45,790 nucleotides of DNA from Bacteroidota bacterium (GTDB lineage Bacteria; Bacteroidota; Bacteroidia; AKYH767-A; OLB10): positions 14,305 through 60,094 of the forward strand of contig JAFDWZ010000025.1 in the NCBI GenBank assembly GCA_018268195.1. The letters run 5' to 3'. Under the pieces are notes generated by a model. That model saw only the letters and a list, made by a program, of their open reading frames with translations. It was not told where the DNA came from and did not search any database. A program made the translations under genes and the position numbers. Positions 1-7,794 of the stretch are shown here, piece after piece. Each line of letters opens with the position of its first letter. The stretch's first letter is position 1.

Positions 1-888
1 CCTTCCGATCAGTATGCTTTGCAGTCGCAGGTAAAGTTTCATGGTTTCAATCCCAAGGATGCCATCATTGAACTGAAACCTCGTGAAGGAGAATTTACAC
101 TCAGGCATGAAGACATTATTGCTTCTGTTGAAAAACATAAAGATAGTTTAGCATTGGTTTTTTTAGGAAATCCTAACTATTACACAGGGCAGGTTTTTCA
201 GATGAAAGAAATAACTGAAGCTGCACATCGCAATGGAGCACTTGCAGGATTTGACCTTGCACACGGAGCCGGCAACCTCGAATTACATCTGCATGACTGG
301 CAAGTGGACTTCGCAGTTTGGTGTTCCTATAAATATCTCAATTCAGGACCGGGAGGCGTAGCAGGTGCATTTGTACACGAAAAACATTGCAACGATACCA
401 ACCGTATTCGGTTTGCAGGATGGTGGGGCAATGATCCGGAAACACGTTTCACCATGCCTCATGATTTTGTACCCGTAAAAAGTGCTGACTCCTGGCAGTT
501 GAGTAATGCTCCTGTTTTGCCTATGGCTTCATTGCGTGCATCACTCGAAATATTTGCAGCTGCAGGAATAGAAAAACTGGTGGCTAAAAGAAAAAAACTG
601 AATGATTATCTGCGTTATGTAATTAAGGATGCTGTGGCTTTTGCGCAGCAGCAACAACATGTCACCATCATCACACCTGAGAATGAAAATGAACGCGGTG
701 CACAGGTAAGCATGATATGTAAAAGAAACGGTAAAAAAATATTTAATTTCCTCACTGAAAACGGAATCATTGCCGATTGGCGCGAACCTGAAGTGCTTCG
801 CATGGCTGCAGTTCCATTGTACAACTCATTTGAAGATGTTTTCAGATTTGGAGAATGTTTTAAACAAGCATTAGTACTAAACAAGTAA
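1..888 (+). CDS. kynU: Kynureninase, 5'-truncated by the window edge
   Basis: PLP enzyme that cleaves kynurenine or 3-hydroxykynurenine to (3-hydroxy)anthranilate and alanine, in the cytosolic tryptophan-to-NAD route. The frame is open from base 1 and gives 295 residues. It begins in the conserved PSDQYALQSQ segment, so about 130 N-terminal residues lie outside the window. Family marks are KPREGE, GFDLAHGAGN, HDW and SYKYLN, the last with the PLP lysine at visible residue 111, then GGVAGAF and the WWG...RF block. The stop TAA shares one base with the ATG of the next gene (TAATG), which implies translational coupling with the monooxygenase. The internal TTG at base 19 is not the true start. 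The family call is firm. Confidence 0.95.
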   Translation, partial: PSDQYALQSQVKFHGFNPKDAIIELKPREGEFTLRHEDIIASVEKHKDSLALVFLGNPNYYTGQVFQMKEITEAAHRNGALAGFDLAHGAGNLELHLHDWQVDFAVWCSYKYLNSGPGGVAGAFVHEKHCNDTNRIRFAGWWGNDPETRFTMPHDFVPVKSADSWQLSNAPVLPMASLRASLEIFAAAGIEKLVAKRKKLNDYLRYVIKDAVAFAQQQQHVTIITPENENERGAQVSMICKRNGKKIFNFLTENGIIADWREPEVLRMAAVPLYNSFEDVFRFGECFKQALVLNK

Positions 889-2240
889 TGAAAAGCAAAA
901 ATATTTCAATCATTGGTGCCGGGCTGGTAGGTTCCCTGCTTGCAATTTATCTGCGCAAAAGAGGTTATACGGTTACGCTTTATGAACGCAGACCTGATAT
1001 GCGAAAAGTAAACATTCCTGCAGGAAGAAGTATCAACCTTGCACTCAGCGACCGCGGATGGAAAGCATTGCGTGGAGTAGGCATTGAAGAAACCATCAGA
1101 AAAATTGGTATTCAGATGACACATCGTACCATGCATAGCATTGACGGCAAAATAACTACTCAGCCTTATGGCAAAGACGGTCAGGGGATTTACGCAGTGT
1201 CACGTGGAATTTTAAATTGCACACTGCTAGACCTTGCTGAACAGAATGGAGTAAAAGTGTACTTTGATGAACGCTGTACCGATGTGGCGCTGGCAAATAA
1301 TGAAATGCATTTCGAAAATCAGCAAACACATCAGAAATCAACAGCACATGCCGATTTTATTTTTGGGGCAGATGGTGCTTTTGCAGCTACACGGCTGCAG
1401 ATGCAACTGTCAACAGCGCAGTTTGATTATTCGCAGAGTCATCTGGAACATGGCTATAAGGAGTTGATGTTTACCGCAAATGCTGACGGTACTCATCGCA
1501 TCGAAAAAAATGCCTTGCACATCTGGCCTCGTGGTGGCTACATGCTTATTGCACTGCCGAATTTAGATGGAACTTTCACGGTAACTTTGTTTTTCCCTTT
1601 GAAAGGTAATCCTTCATTTGAATCACTGCATAACAAATCAGAAGTAAGAAAATTCTTCAACGATGTTTTTCCGGACGCAGTTCCATTGTTACATGAACTG
1701 GAAGAAGATTTCTTCAACAATCCCACAGGTTCGCTGGTTACGGTAAAATGTATGCCATGGCATGTTGGCAACAAGCTTGCTCTCATTGGCGATGCTGCCC
1801 ATGCTATAGTTCCTTTTTACGGACAGGGAATGAATTGCGGATTTGAAGATTGTACCATTCTCAACGATTTGCTGAACGACTACAATGATGATTGGGAAAA
1901 AGTTATTCCTGAATATGAACGCTTACGCAAACCTGCTGCTGATGCCATTGGCGAATTAGCGGTAGATAATTTTATAGAAATGCGCGACCTCGTTGGGCAA
2001 CCGGAATTTTTACTGCGTAAGAAAATTGAAGGATGGTTTTATGATAAGCATCCCGATAAATGGATGCCACTTTACTCAATGGTAACTTTCAGTCATATAC
2101 CTTACAACGAAGCACAGGCTCAGGGGAAAAAGCAAAATGCCATAATGGACGAAGTAATGGCATTGCCTGATATTGACAAAATTTGGAATAGCAACCAAGT
2201 TGAGCAAGTTATTTTACAATTATTAAAATCACGCTCCTGA
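888..2240 (+). CDS. kmo: Kynurenine 3-monooxygenase (FAD-dependent)
   Basis: Flavoprotein aromatic hydroxylase that converts L-kynurenine to 3-hydroxykynurenine using NADPH and O2. The 450 residues match the family length. The N-terminus has the Rossmann dinucleotide motif GAGLVG (residues 10-15), followed by an acidic end of strand (YERR). The second FAD motif GDAAHAIVPFYGQG lies at residues 301-314, followed by MNCGFEDC, typical of KMO. ATG overlaps the kynureninase stop by one base, so the two form a coupled pair in which KMO makes the substrate that KynU cleaves. Kynurenine formation (tryptophan dioxygenase, formamidase) and 3-HAA dioxygenase are not adjacent in the visible part. No clear C-terminal membrane anchor is seen, unlike the eukaryotic enzyme. 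Confidence 0.95.
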   Translation: MKSKNISIIGAGLVGSLLAIYLRKRGYTVTLYERRPDMRKVNIPAGRSINLALSDRGWKALRGVGIEETIRKIGIQMTHRTMHSIDGKITTQPYGKDGQGIYAVSRGILNCTLLDLAEQNGVKVYFDERCTDVALANNEMHFENQQTHQKSTAHADFIFGADGAFAATRLQMQLSTAQFDYSQSHLEHGYKELMFTANADGTHRIEKNALHIWPRGGYMLIALPNLDGTFTVTLFFPLKGNPSFESLHNKSEVRKFFNDVFPDAVPLLHELEEDFFNNPTGSLVTVKCMPWHVGNKLALIGDAAHAIVPFYGQGMNCGFEDCTILNDLLNDYNDDWEKVIPEYERLRKPAADAIGELAVDNFIEMRDLVGQPEFLLRKKIEGWFYDKHPDKWMPLYSMVTFSHIPYNEAQAQGKKQNAIMDEVMALPDIDKIWNSNQVEQVILQLLKSRS

Positions 2241-2374
2241 ATAATAAATGGCGAGACACTATTACCCGTATTGTAAATACAACTTCGTTAAAGCGGAGCA
2301 GATGCCTCCTAATACATTGAAGCAGAAAGAGTAAAATCCTGCAATGAAGTGTAAGTCCAACGCAAAATTTTACT

Positions 2375-2382
2375 TAATTTTG
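2375..2382 (+). promoter_or_regulatory. Bacteroidota -7 box (TAATTTTG) upstream of the PurF-like gene
   Basis: Exact match to the TAnnTTTG -7 consensus of the Bacteroidota primary sigma factor. Only seven bases separate it from the ATG at 2390, so a transcript from it would be leaderless or nearly so. No good TTTG is seen about 19 bases upstream, so this is half a promoter by sequence. Confidence 0.35.
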
Positions 2383-2389
2383 CAATCTA

Positions 2390-4291
2390 ATGTCAGACAT
2401 CCTTCACCACGAATGTGGCATAGCACTCATCAGATTGCTGAAGCCATTAGATCACTACCGCAAAAAATACGGCACTTCTTTTTATGCACTAAACAAGTTG
2501 TATCTGCTCATGGAGAAACAACACAATCGCGGACAGGATGGTGCAGGAGTAGCAAATATTAAGTTTGATGCCGAACCCGGTACAAGATATATCAGCCGCT
2601 ACCGCTCCAATGACAAACAGGCCATACAGGATATTTTCTCCCGCATTTTTGCGAAGTTTAACGAATACACTAAGGGTGATCCATCCAAACTGAACGATGC
2701 GGAATGGATGAAAAAAAATATGGCATTCAGTGGTGAACTCTGGATGGGACATCTGCGCTATGGTACCTATGGTGGCAACGGAATTGAAACCTGTCATCCT
2801 TTCCTGAGACAAAACAACTGGATGACACGTAACCTGGTACTTGCAGGAAATTTTAATATGACCAATGTGGATGAGCTTTTTGATAACCTGATTAAAATTG
2901 GGCAACATCCGAAAGAAAAAGCCGACACAGTTACAGTACTCGAAAACATAGGCCATTATCTTGACGAAGAAAATGAAAGACTGTATGATCAGTTTAAAGA
3001 ACAAGGCTTTTCCAAACAGGAAATTTCACCGCTCATTGCAAAACATCTGGATGTAGAAAGTATTCTGAAGCATTCCTCAAAAAAATGGGATGGCGGATAT
3101 GTGATAGCAGGAATGATGGGCCATGGTGATGCTTTTGTGCTGCGCGACCCTGCAGGCATTAGACCTGCGTATATGTATGCCGATGACGAAATAGTGGTGG
3201 TAGCAAGTGAAAGACCCGCCATTCAAACGGCATTTAAATTATCGTTTGAACAGATACAGGAAATTAAACCGGGGCATGCACTGATTATTAAAAAAGATGG
3301 AAAGGTGACAATGCCTCAGATAAAAGAACCTACCGAGAGAAATTCTTGCTCTTTCGAACGTATTTATTTTTCAAGAGGTAGCGATGCAGAAATTTATCAG
3401 GAACGCAAAGAATTAGGTCGTCAACTTTGCAAAAGTATTCTTCCTGCAGTAGATAATGATTTGCGCCATACGGTTTTTTCTTTCATACCGAACACTGCCG
3501 AAGTTGCATTTTACGGAATGATGCAAGGCATGGAAGATTATTTGCGTGAAGTGAAAAAACGAAAAATAAAAGCACTGGGCGAGAACATTACGGATGAAAA
3601 GCTGAGTGAAATACTGGCCATCAAACCACGATTCGAAAAAATTGCTATCAAAGATGTGAAGCTGCGGACATTTATTACCAACGATGACGATCGCAGCGAT
3701 ATGGTTACGCATGTTTATGATATTACCTATGGCACACTTCGCAAAGGACAGGACAATCTGGTTGTAATTGACGACAGCATTGTGCGTGGCACTACTCTGA
3801 GAAATTCCATCATCAGAATGCTCGACCGGTTGGAGCCTAAGAAAATTGTTGTTGTATCATCAGCACCGCAAATTCGTTATCCTGATTGTTATGGTATTGA
3901 TATGGCACGTATGGGTGACCTGATAGCATTTCAAGCCGCTATTGAATTACTCGAAGAAAATAATCTTGAGCACATTATTGATGAAACTTACGTGCATTGC
4001 AAACAGCAACTGGAACTGGGAGTAAATGAGATGAAAAATTATGTGAGAGATATTTACAAACCTTTCACTCCCGAACAAATTTCAGCCAAAATAGCTGCCA
4101 TGCTTAAACCTGAAGACTGCAAAGCTGAAGTAGAAATTATTTTTCAGAAAATTGAAGACCTGCATGCTGCATGTCCGCACAACAAAGGCGACTGGTATTT
4201 TTCAGGAAATTACCCTACTCCGGGAGGAAATAAAGTAGTAAGCCGCGCTTTTGTAAATTATATGCAGGGCATCAGTTCCAGAGCCTATTAA
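2390..4291 (+). CDS. PurF-like amidophosphoribosyltransferase, long Bacteroidota form
   Basis: An N-terminal class II glutamine amidotransferase domain is joined to a C-terminal phosphoribosyltransferase domain. Seen: the nucleophile candidate Cys9 in HECGIAL, NRGQDGAG (46-53), GHLRYGTYG (120-128), FVLRDPAGIRP (249-259) and a PRPP loop VVIDDSIVRGTT (458-469). Known: canonical PurF (about 470-510 residues) makes 5-phosphoribosylamine from PRPP and glutamine. This 633-residue protein is clearly longer, with insertions in both domains and a C-terminal extension after the PRPP loop, as in a form common in Bacteroidota and often annotated amidophosphoribosyltransferase. Whether it is the purine enzyme or a paralogue cannot be settled without the rest of the genome. 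Its stop overlaps the convergent DUF4258 gene by TTAA. Confidence 0.85.
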   Translation: MSDILHHECGIALIRLLKPLDHYRKKYGTSFYALNKLYLLMEKQHNRGQDGAGVANIKFDAEPGTRYISRYRSNDKQAIQDIFSRIFAKFNEYTKGDPSKLNDAEWMKKNMAFSGELWMGHLRYGTYGGNGIETCHPFLRQNNWMTRNLVLAGNFNMTNVDELFDNLIKIGQHPKEKADTVTVLENIGHYLDEENERLYDQFKEQGFSKQEISPLIAKHLDVESILKHSSKKWDGGYVIAGMMGHGDAFVLRDPAGIRPAYMYADDEIVVVASERPAIQTAFKLSFEQIQEIKPGHALIIKKDGKVTMPQIKEPTERNSCSFERIYFSRGSDAEIYQERKELGRQLCKSILPAVDNDLRHTVFSFIPNTAEVAFYGMMQGMEDYLREVKKRKIKALGENITDEKLSEILAIKPRFEKIAIKDVKLRTFITNDDDRSDMVTHVYDITYGTLRKGQDNLVVIDDSIVRGTTLRNSIIRMLDRLEPKKIVVVSSAPQIRYPDCYGIDMARMGDLIAFQAAIELLEENNLEHIIDETYVHCKQQLELGVNEMKNYVRDIYKPFTPEQISAKIAAMLKPEDCKAEVEIIFQKIEDLHAACPHNKGDWYFSGNYPTPGGNKVVSRAFVNYMQGISSRAY

Positions 4292-4719
4292 TTACATTCA
4301 CATTCGTGTTCCACACCTATATCAATGGTGGTTACCACACGTGTCTTGGTTTTACATGCTGCAAAAACAATACGCACTTTCTGCCCGTCCTTAGTGTTTC
4401 CTTCAACGGCATAGGTAGGGCAGGGTTTATCATTCATATTACTCTTTTTGTAATTTATGGTTCCATTGCGCAGTATTTCATTCACTTCTTCTTCGCTGAT
4501 ATTGCGGCATTGCATCCTGCAACGTGCATGTAGTGTATATTCCAGCGTACGATAGCGCCATTCACTCCGTTTGTTTCGGCCATCATCAACCCATGCAGGG
4601 GTTTCTTTTGCAGGAATTTCATTAGCATTGCGACAACTTTTCAGCCATTTTACTGTTATTAATGCTATGGCAAGCAACACAATCAGTAAAACAGAACCTT
4701 TAGCAGATGTTTTAGCCAT
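4288..4719 (-). CDS. DUF4258 domain protein with N-terminal membrane segment
   Basis: 143 residues. A hydrophobic stretch (about residues 9-25) should anchor or export the protein. The C-terminal half resembles DUF4258, with LEYTLHARCRMQCRNIS, then an EILRNG helix and a beta segment ending TRVVTTIDIG. Known: DUF4258 domains resemble RelE/BrnT-type toxin folds and occur in small proteins of unknown function. The membrane segment, five cysteines in the domain part and the Cys-rich tail (EHECECN) make a free cytosolic toxin less likely, and no antitoxin-like partner is adjacent. The gene is divergent from the aldehyde dehydrogenase and convergent with the PurF-like gene, sharing four bases with it. 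Function unknown. Confidence 0.75.
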   Translation of the reverse strand: MAKTSAKGSVLLIVLLAIALITVKWLKSCRNANEIPAKETPAWVDDGRNKRSEWRYRTLEYTLHARCRMQCRNISEEEVNEILRNGTINYKKSNMNDKPCPTYAVEGNTKDGQKVRIVFAACKTKTRVVTTIDIGVEHECECN

Positions 4720-4740
4720 AAAAACAAGACTTATATTGTT

Positions 4741-4748
4741 TAATTTTG
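4741..4748 (+). promoter_or_regulatory. -7 box (TAATTTTG) for the aldehyde dehydrogenase
   Basis: TAnnTTTG match in the 66-base divergent gap between the DUF4258 gene and the ALDH gene, 37 bases before the ATG at 4786. An upstream TTTG at the usual spacing is not evident. Confidence 0.35.
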
Positions 4749-4785
4749 CAGACCAAATTAAAACGTTTTTTTAATACATAAAATA

Positions 4786-6345
4786 ATGAGTACAGCAGTT
4801 AAAGCCGATTACGGAATAATGAAAGCCCTGAAGCAACTGGGAATAACAGAAATTAACAAAGGTGCTACCACCGGAACCAAATGGTTCGACACCAAAGGTG
4901 AAATATTGGAATCATTTTCATCATCAGATGGTGAGTTGATAGCTAAAGTTCAGCAAGCAACTGCCGGTGATTACGAAACCATTGTTAAAACATCGCAGGA
5001 AGCTTTTAAGGAATGGCGCATGTGGCCGGCTCCTAAACGCGGTGAGGTGGTTCGCCAGATAGGAAATAAACTGCGAGAATATAAAGAGCCTCTGGGGCAA
5101 CTGGTGTCATACGAGATGGGTAAAATTTATCAGGAAGGTCTTGGTGAAGTACAGGAGATGATTGATATCTGTGACTTTGCTGTTGGTTTGTCGCGTCAGT
5201 TACACGGTTTCACCATGCATAGTGAGCGCCCTCGCCATCGCATGTACGAACAGTATCATCCACTGGGAATAGTAGGAGTAATTACTGCATTCAACTTCCC
5301 TGTAGCAGTGTGGAGTTGGAATGCCATGCTTGCAATGGTGTGTGGCGATACCATCATTTGGAAACCTTCTTCAAAGGTTCCGCTTTGTGCTATTGCCGTA
5401 CAAAATATTATTACATCCGTACTGCAGGAAAATAAAGTTCCTGAAGGTGTTTGCAATTTGGTTGTAGCAAGTTCCAAACATGTTGGTGATAATTTTCTTG
5501 CCGATCAGCGCGTACCACTAATTTCAGCAACAGGCTCCACTCGTGTAGGTAAACGTGTGGGATCTATCGTAGGTGAGCGTTTAGGCCGAAGCCTTCTTGA
5601 ATTGGGAGGAAACAATGCCATTATCATTACCGAACATGCCGACCTGGATATGGCCATAAGAGCTGTGTTGTTTGGTGCAGTAGGTACAGCAGGTCAGCGT
5701 TGCACCAGCACACGCAGACTGATTATTCATGAAAGTATTTATGAAACATTCCGAAACAAACTCGTGAGTGCTTATCAGCATATTCGTATCGGTCACCCAC
5801 TTGATGCGCAAACATTGGTTGGACCATTAATTGATACCGGTGCAGTTAAAGATTTTCAGCAGGCTATTGAACGTGTAAAACAAGAAGGAGGAACAATTCT
5901 TTACGGAGGTGAAACTATGAAAGGTGAAGGATTTGAAAGCGGTTGCTATGTGAAACCATGTATTGCAGAAGTGCCCAAAAATATTCCTATTGTTTGCCAT
6001 GAAACTTTTGCTCCTTTGCTTTACATCATGAAGTATAAAACATTGGATCAGGCAATAGAAATGCAGAATGATGTGCCACAAGGATTATCATCATCTATCT
6101 TCTCACGCAACATGCTCGAAACAGAAAAATTTCTTTCGCACGAAGGTAGCGACTGCGGTATTGCCAATGTAAACATCGGAACTTCAGGTGCCGAAATCGG
6201 AGGAGCTTTTGGCGGTGAAAAAGAAACCGGTGGAGGACGTGAGTCTGGAAGTGATGCATGGAAAATTTATATGCGCAGACAAACCAATACCATCAACTAT
6301 TCTACCGAGTTGCCACTTGCACAGGGAATACATTTCGATATTTAA
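4786..6345 (+). CDS. Aldehyde dehydrogenase, ALDH7/antiquitin type (aminoadipate-semialdehyde dehydrogenase-like)
   Basis: NAD(P)-dependent oxidation of an aldehyde to the acid. 519 residues, full length. Seen: TAFNFPVAVW (167-176), cofactor-site lysine in IWKPSSK, ATGSTRVG (248-255), catalytic glutamate in LELGGN (Glu272) and catalytic Cys306 in GQRCTST, then ETFAPLLY and a C-terminal GGGRESGSDAWK. The GSDAWK tail and the HSERPRHRMYEQYHPLG block are typical of ALDH7 enzymes, which oxidise alpha-aminoadipic semialdehyde in lysine breakdown. No other lysine-catabolic gene lies nearby, so the substrate is inferred from family only. The next gene, sufS, begins 18 bases later on the same strand, so the two are probably cotranscribed. 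Confidence 0.88.
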   Translation: MSTAVKADYGIMKALKQLGITEINKGATTGTKWFDTKGEILESFSSSDGELIAKVQQATAGDYETIVKTSQEAFKEWRMWPAPKRGEVVRQIGNKLREYKEPLGQLVSYEMGKIYQEGLGEVQEMIDICDFAVGLSRQLHGFTMHSERPRHRMYEQYHPLGIVGVITAFNFPVAVWSWNAMLAMVCGDTIIWKPSSKVPLCAIAVQNIITSVLQENKVPEGVCNLVVASSKHVGDNFLADQRVPLISATGSTRVGKRVGSIVGERLGRSLLELGGNNAIIITEHADLDMAIRAVLFGAVGTAGQRCTSTRRLIIHESIYETFRNKLVSAYQHIRIGHPLDAQTLVGPLIDTGAVKDFQQAIERVKQEGGTILYGGETMKGEGFESGCYVKPCIAEVPKNIPIVCHETFAPLLYIMKYKTLDQAIEMQNDVPQGLSSSIFSRNMLETEKFLSHEGSDCGIANVNIGTSGAEIGGAFGGEKETGGGRESGSDAWKIYMRRQTNTINYSTELPLAQGIHFDI

Positions 6346-6363
6346 TTTGAAATAAAATCCGTG

Positions 6364-7629
6364 ATGCAAGGAGAAGTGTTAACTGCTGCAAAATTTGATG
6401 TAGATGAAATCAGAAAACAATTTCCGGTTTTATCTCAGAAGGTTTATGGCAAACCTTTGATATATTTTGATAATGCAGCTACTTCTCAAAAGCCGTTAAG
6501 TGTTATTCATACCATCACGGATTACTATTCTAATTACAATGCCAATATCCACAGAGGGGTACATTTCCTCTCGCAGAAAGCATCGGATGCTTATGATCAC
6601 GTGCGTGTTAAGGTAAAAGAGTTTATCAACGCAGCTGCTCAGGAAGAAATAATATTTACGGGAGGTGCTACGGATTCCATCAATCTTGTTGCTTACACAT
6701 GGGGTAGAAAATTTATTAACGAAGGCGATGAAATTATTATTTCAACCTTAGAACATCACAGCAATATAGTACCCTGGCAAATGCTGTGTGAAGAGAAGAA
6801 CGCTGTATTAAAAGTGATTCCGATTAACGATGCAGGGGAGTTAATGCTGGATGGACTTCGCAAATTGCTCTCTGCAAAAACAAGGTTTGTAGCAGTGTCG
6901 CATACATCCAATTCCCTAGGTACTATTAATCCGGTTGATGAAATTGTTGACATCGTTCGAAAACATGCTGAAAGTATTCAACATGATATTCCGGTGTTGA
7001 TAGATGCAGCACAGGCAATGATTCATGAAAATATTGACGTGCAGAAATCAGATTTTGACTTTGTATGTTTTTCATCTCATAAAATGCTGGGCCCAACAGG
7101 AACCGGTGTGCTGTATGGAAAAACTTCACGGCTCAGCCAGATGCCGCCATGGCGTGGAGGAGGTGATATGATATCAAGTGTAAGTTTTGAGAAAACAACT
7201 TATAACGATATTCCTTACCGTTTTGAAGCAGGAACACCACATATTGCAGGAGTTATTGGTTTAGGTGCAGCAATAGATTTTCTGAACAATATGGACAGAA
7301 AAGCTGCATTGCAGCATGAGTTACTGCTCACCCGTCATGCGCAACATGTGTTGTCAGGAATTGCAGGAGTAAAACTGATAGGTACGGCTGCACACAAAGC
7401 AAGTGTAGTCTCCTTTATTATTGACGGAGTTAATGCAATGGATGCAGGAATGTATCTGGATACCCAAGGTATTGCTGTGCGCACCGGTCATCATTGCACG
7501 GAGCCTTTAATGCACAGATTTAATATTCCCGGAACAATCCGTGCTTCATTTTCTTTCTACAATACCTTACATGAGGTAAATATACTCGGAGAAGCCGTTA
7601 AAAAAGCCATTGCTTTCTTAAAAAGATAA
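6364..7629 (+). CDS. sufS: Cysteine desulfurase SufS (class V aminotransferase fold)
   Basis: Takes sulfur from cysteine as an enzyme persulfide for Fe-S cluster assembly. From the ATG at 6364 the protein has 421 residues. A GTG immediately before it is an alternative first codon. Seen: YFDNAATSQKP, NIHRGVH, EHHSN, PLP lysine in FSSHKMLGPTG (Lys240), and the SufS-type active-site cysteine in RTGHHCTEPL (Cys378). The short loop around that cysteine marks group II (SufS) rather than IscS, and such enzymes need SufE. sufE lies downstream beyond glnS. No sufBCD is in the window. Confidence 0.95.
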   Translation: MQGEVLTAAKFDVDEIRKQFPVLSQKVYGKPLIYFDNAATSQKPLSVIHTITDYYSNYNANIHRGVHFLSQKASDAYDHVRVKVKEFINAAAQEEIIFTGGATDSINLVAYTWGRKFINEGDEIIISTLEHHSNIVPWQMLCEEKNAVLKVIPINDAGELMLDGLRKLLSAKTRFVAVSHTSNSLGTINPVDEIVDIVRKHAESIQHDIPVLIDAAQAMIHENIDVQKSDFDFVCFSSHKMLGPTGTGVLYGKTSRLSQMPPWRGGGDMISSVSFEKTTYNDIPYRFEAGTPHIAGVIGLGAAIDFLNNMDRKAALQHELLLTRHAQHVLSGIAGVKLIGTAAHKASVVSFIIDGVNAMDAGMYLDTQGIAVRTGHHCTEPLMHRFNIPGTIRASFSFYNTLHEVNILGEAVKKAIAFLKR

Positions 7630-7768
7630 CCTACTATAGTTGCCTTCCTTCAATCAGTTTTGCATTGAATGTTAGTTTATTTTTTCAGAAACTACAGCTA
7701 AAGGGTTCGATATTCAAGTTTATTTCCGGTTGTTACATGTATTACTCTGAACGTTGCAGTAATTACTG

Positions 7769-7776
7769 TAATTTTG
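7769..7776 (+). promoter_or_regulatory. -7 box (TAATTTTG) upstream of glnS
   Basis: TAnnTTTG match 18 bases before the preferred glnS ATG at 7795, within the 165-base gap after sufS. It suggests glnS-sufE has its own promoter. A TTG lies 12 bases upstream, shorter than ideal spacing. Confidence 0.35.
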
Positions 7777-7794
7777 CACGAGAATTTTATAATC

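Noticed and set aside
2489..3004. 171-codon minus-strand frame inside the PurF-like gene
   Set aside because: The plus strand here carries glutaminase motifs. The antisense frame has no recognisable domain.
4288..4719. DUF4258 protein as a toxin of a toxin-antitoxin pair
   Set aside because: It has an N-terminal membrane segment and no small antitoxin gene beside it.
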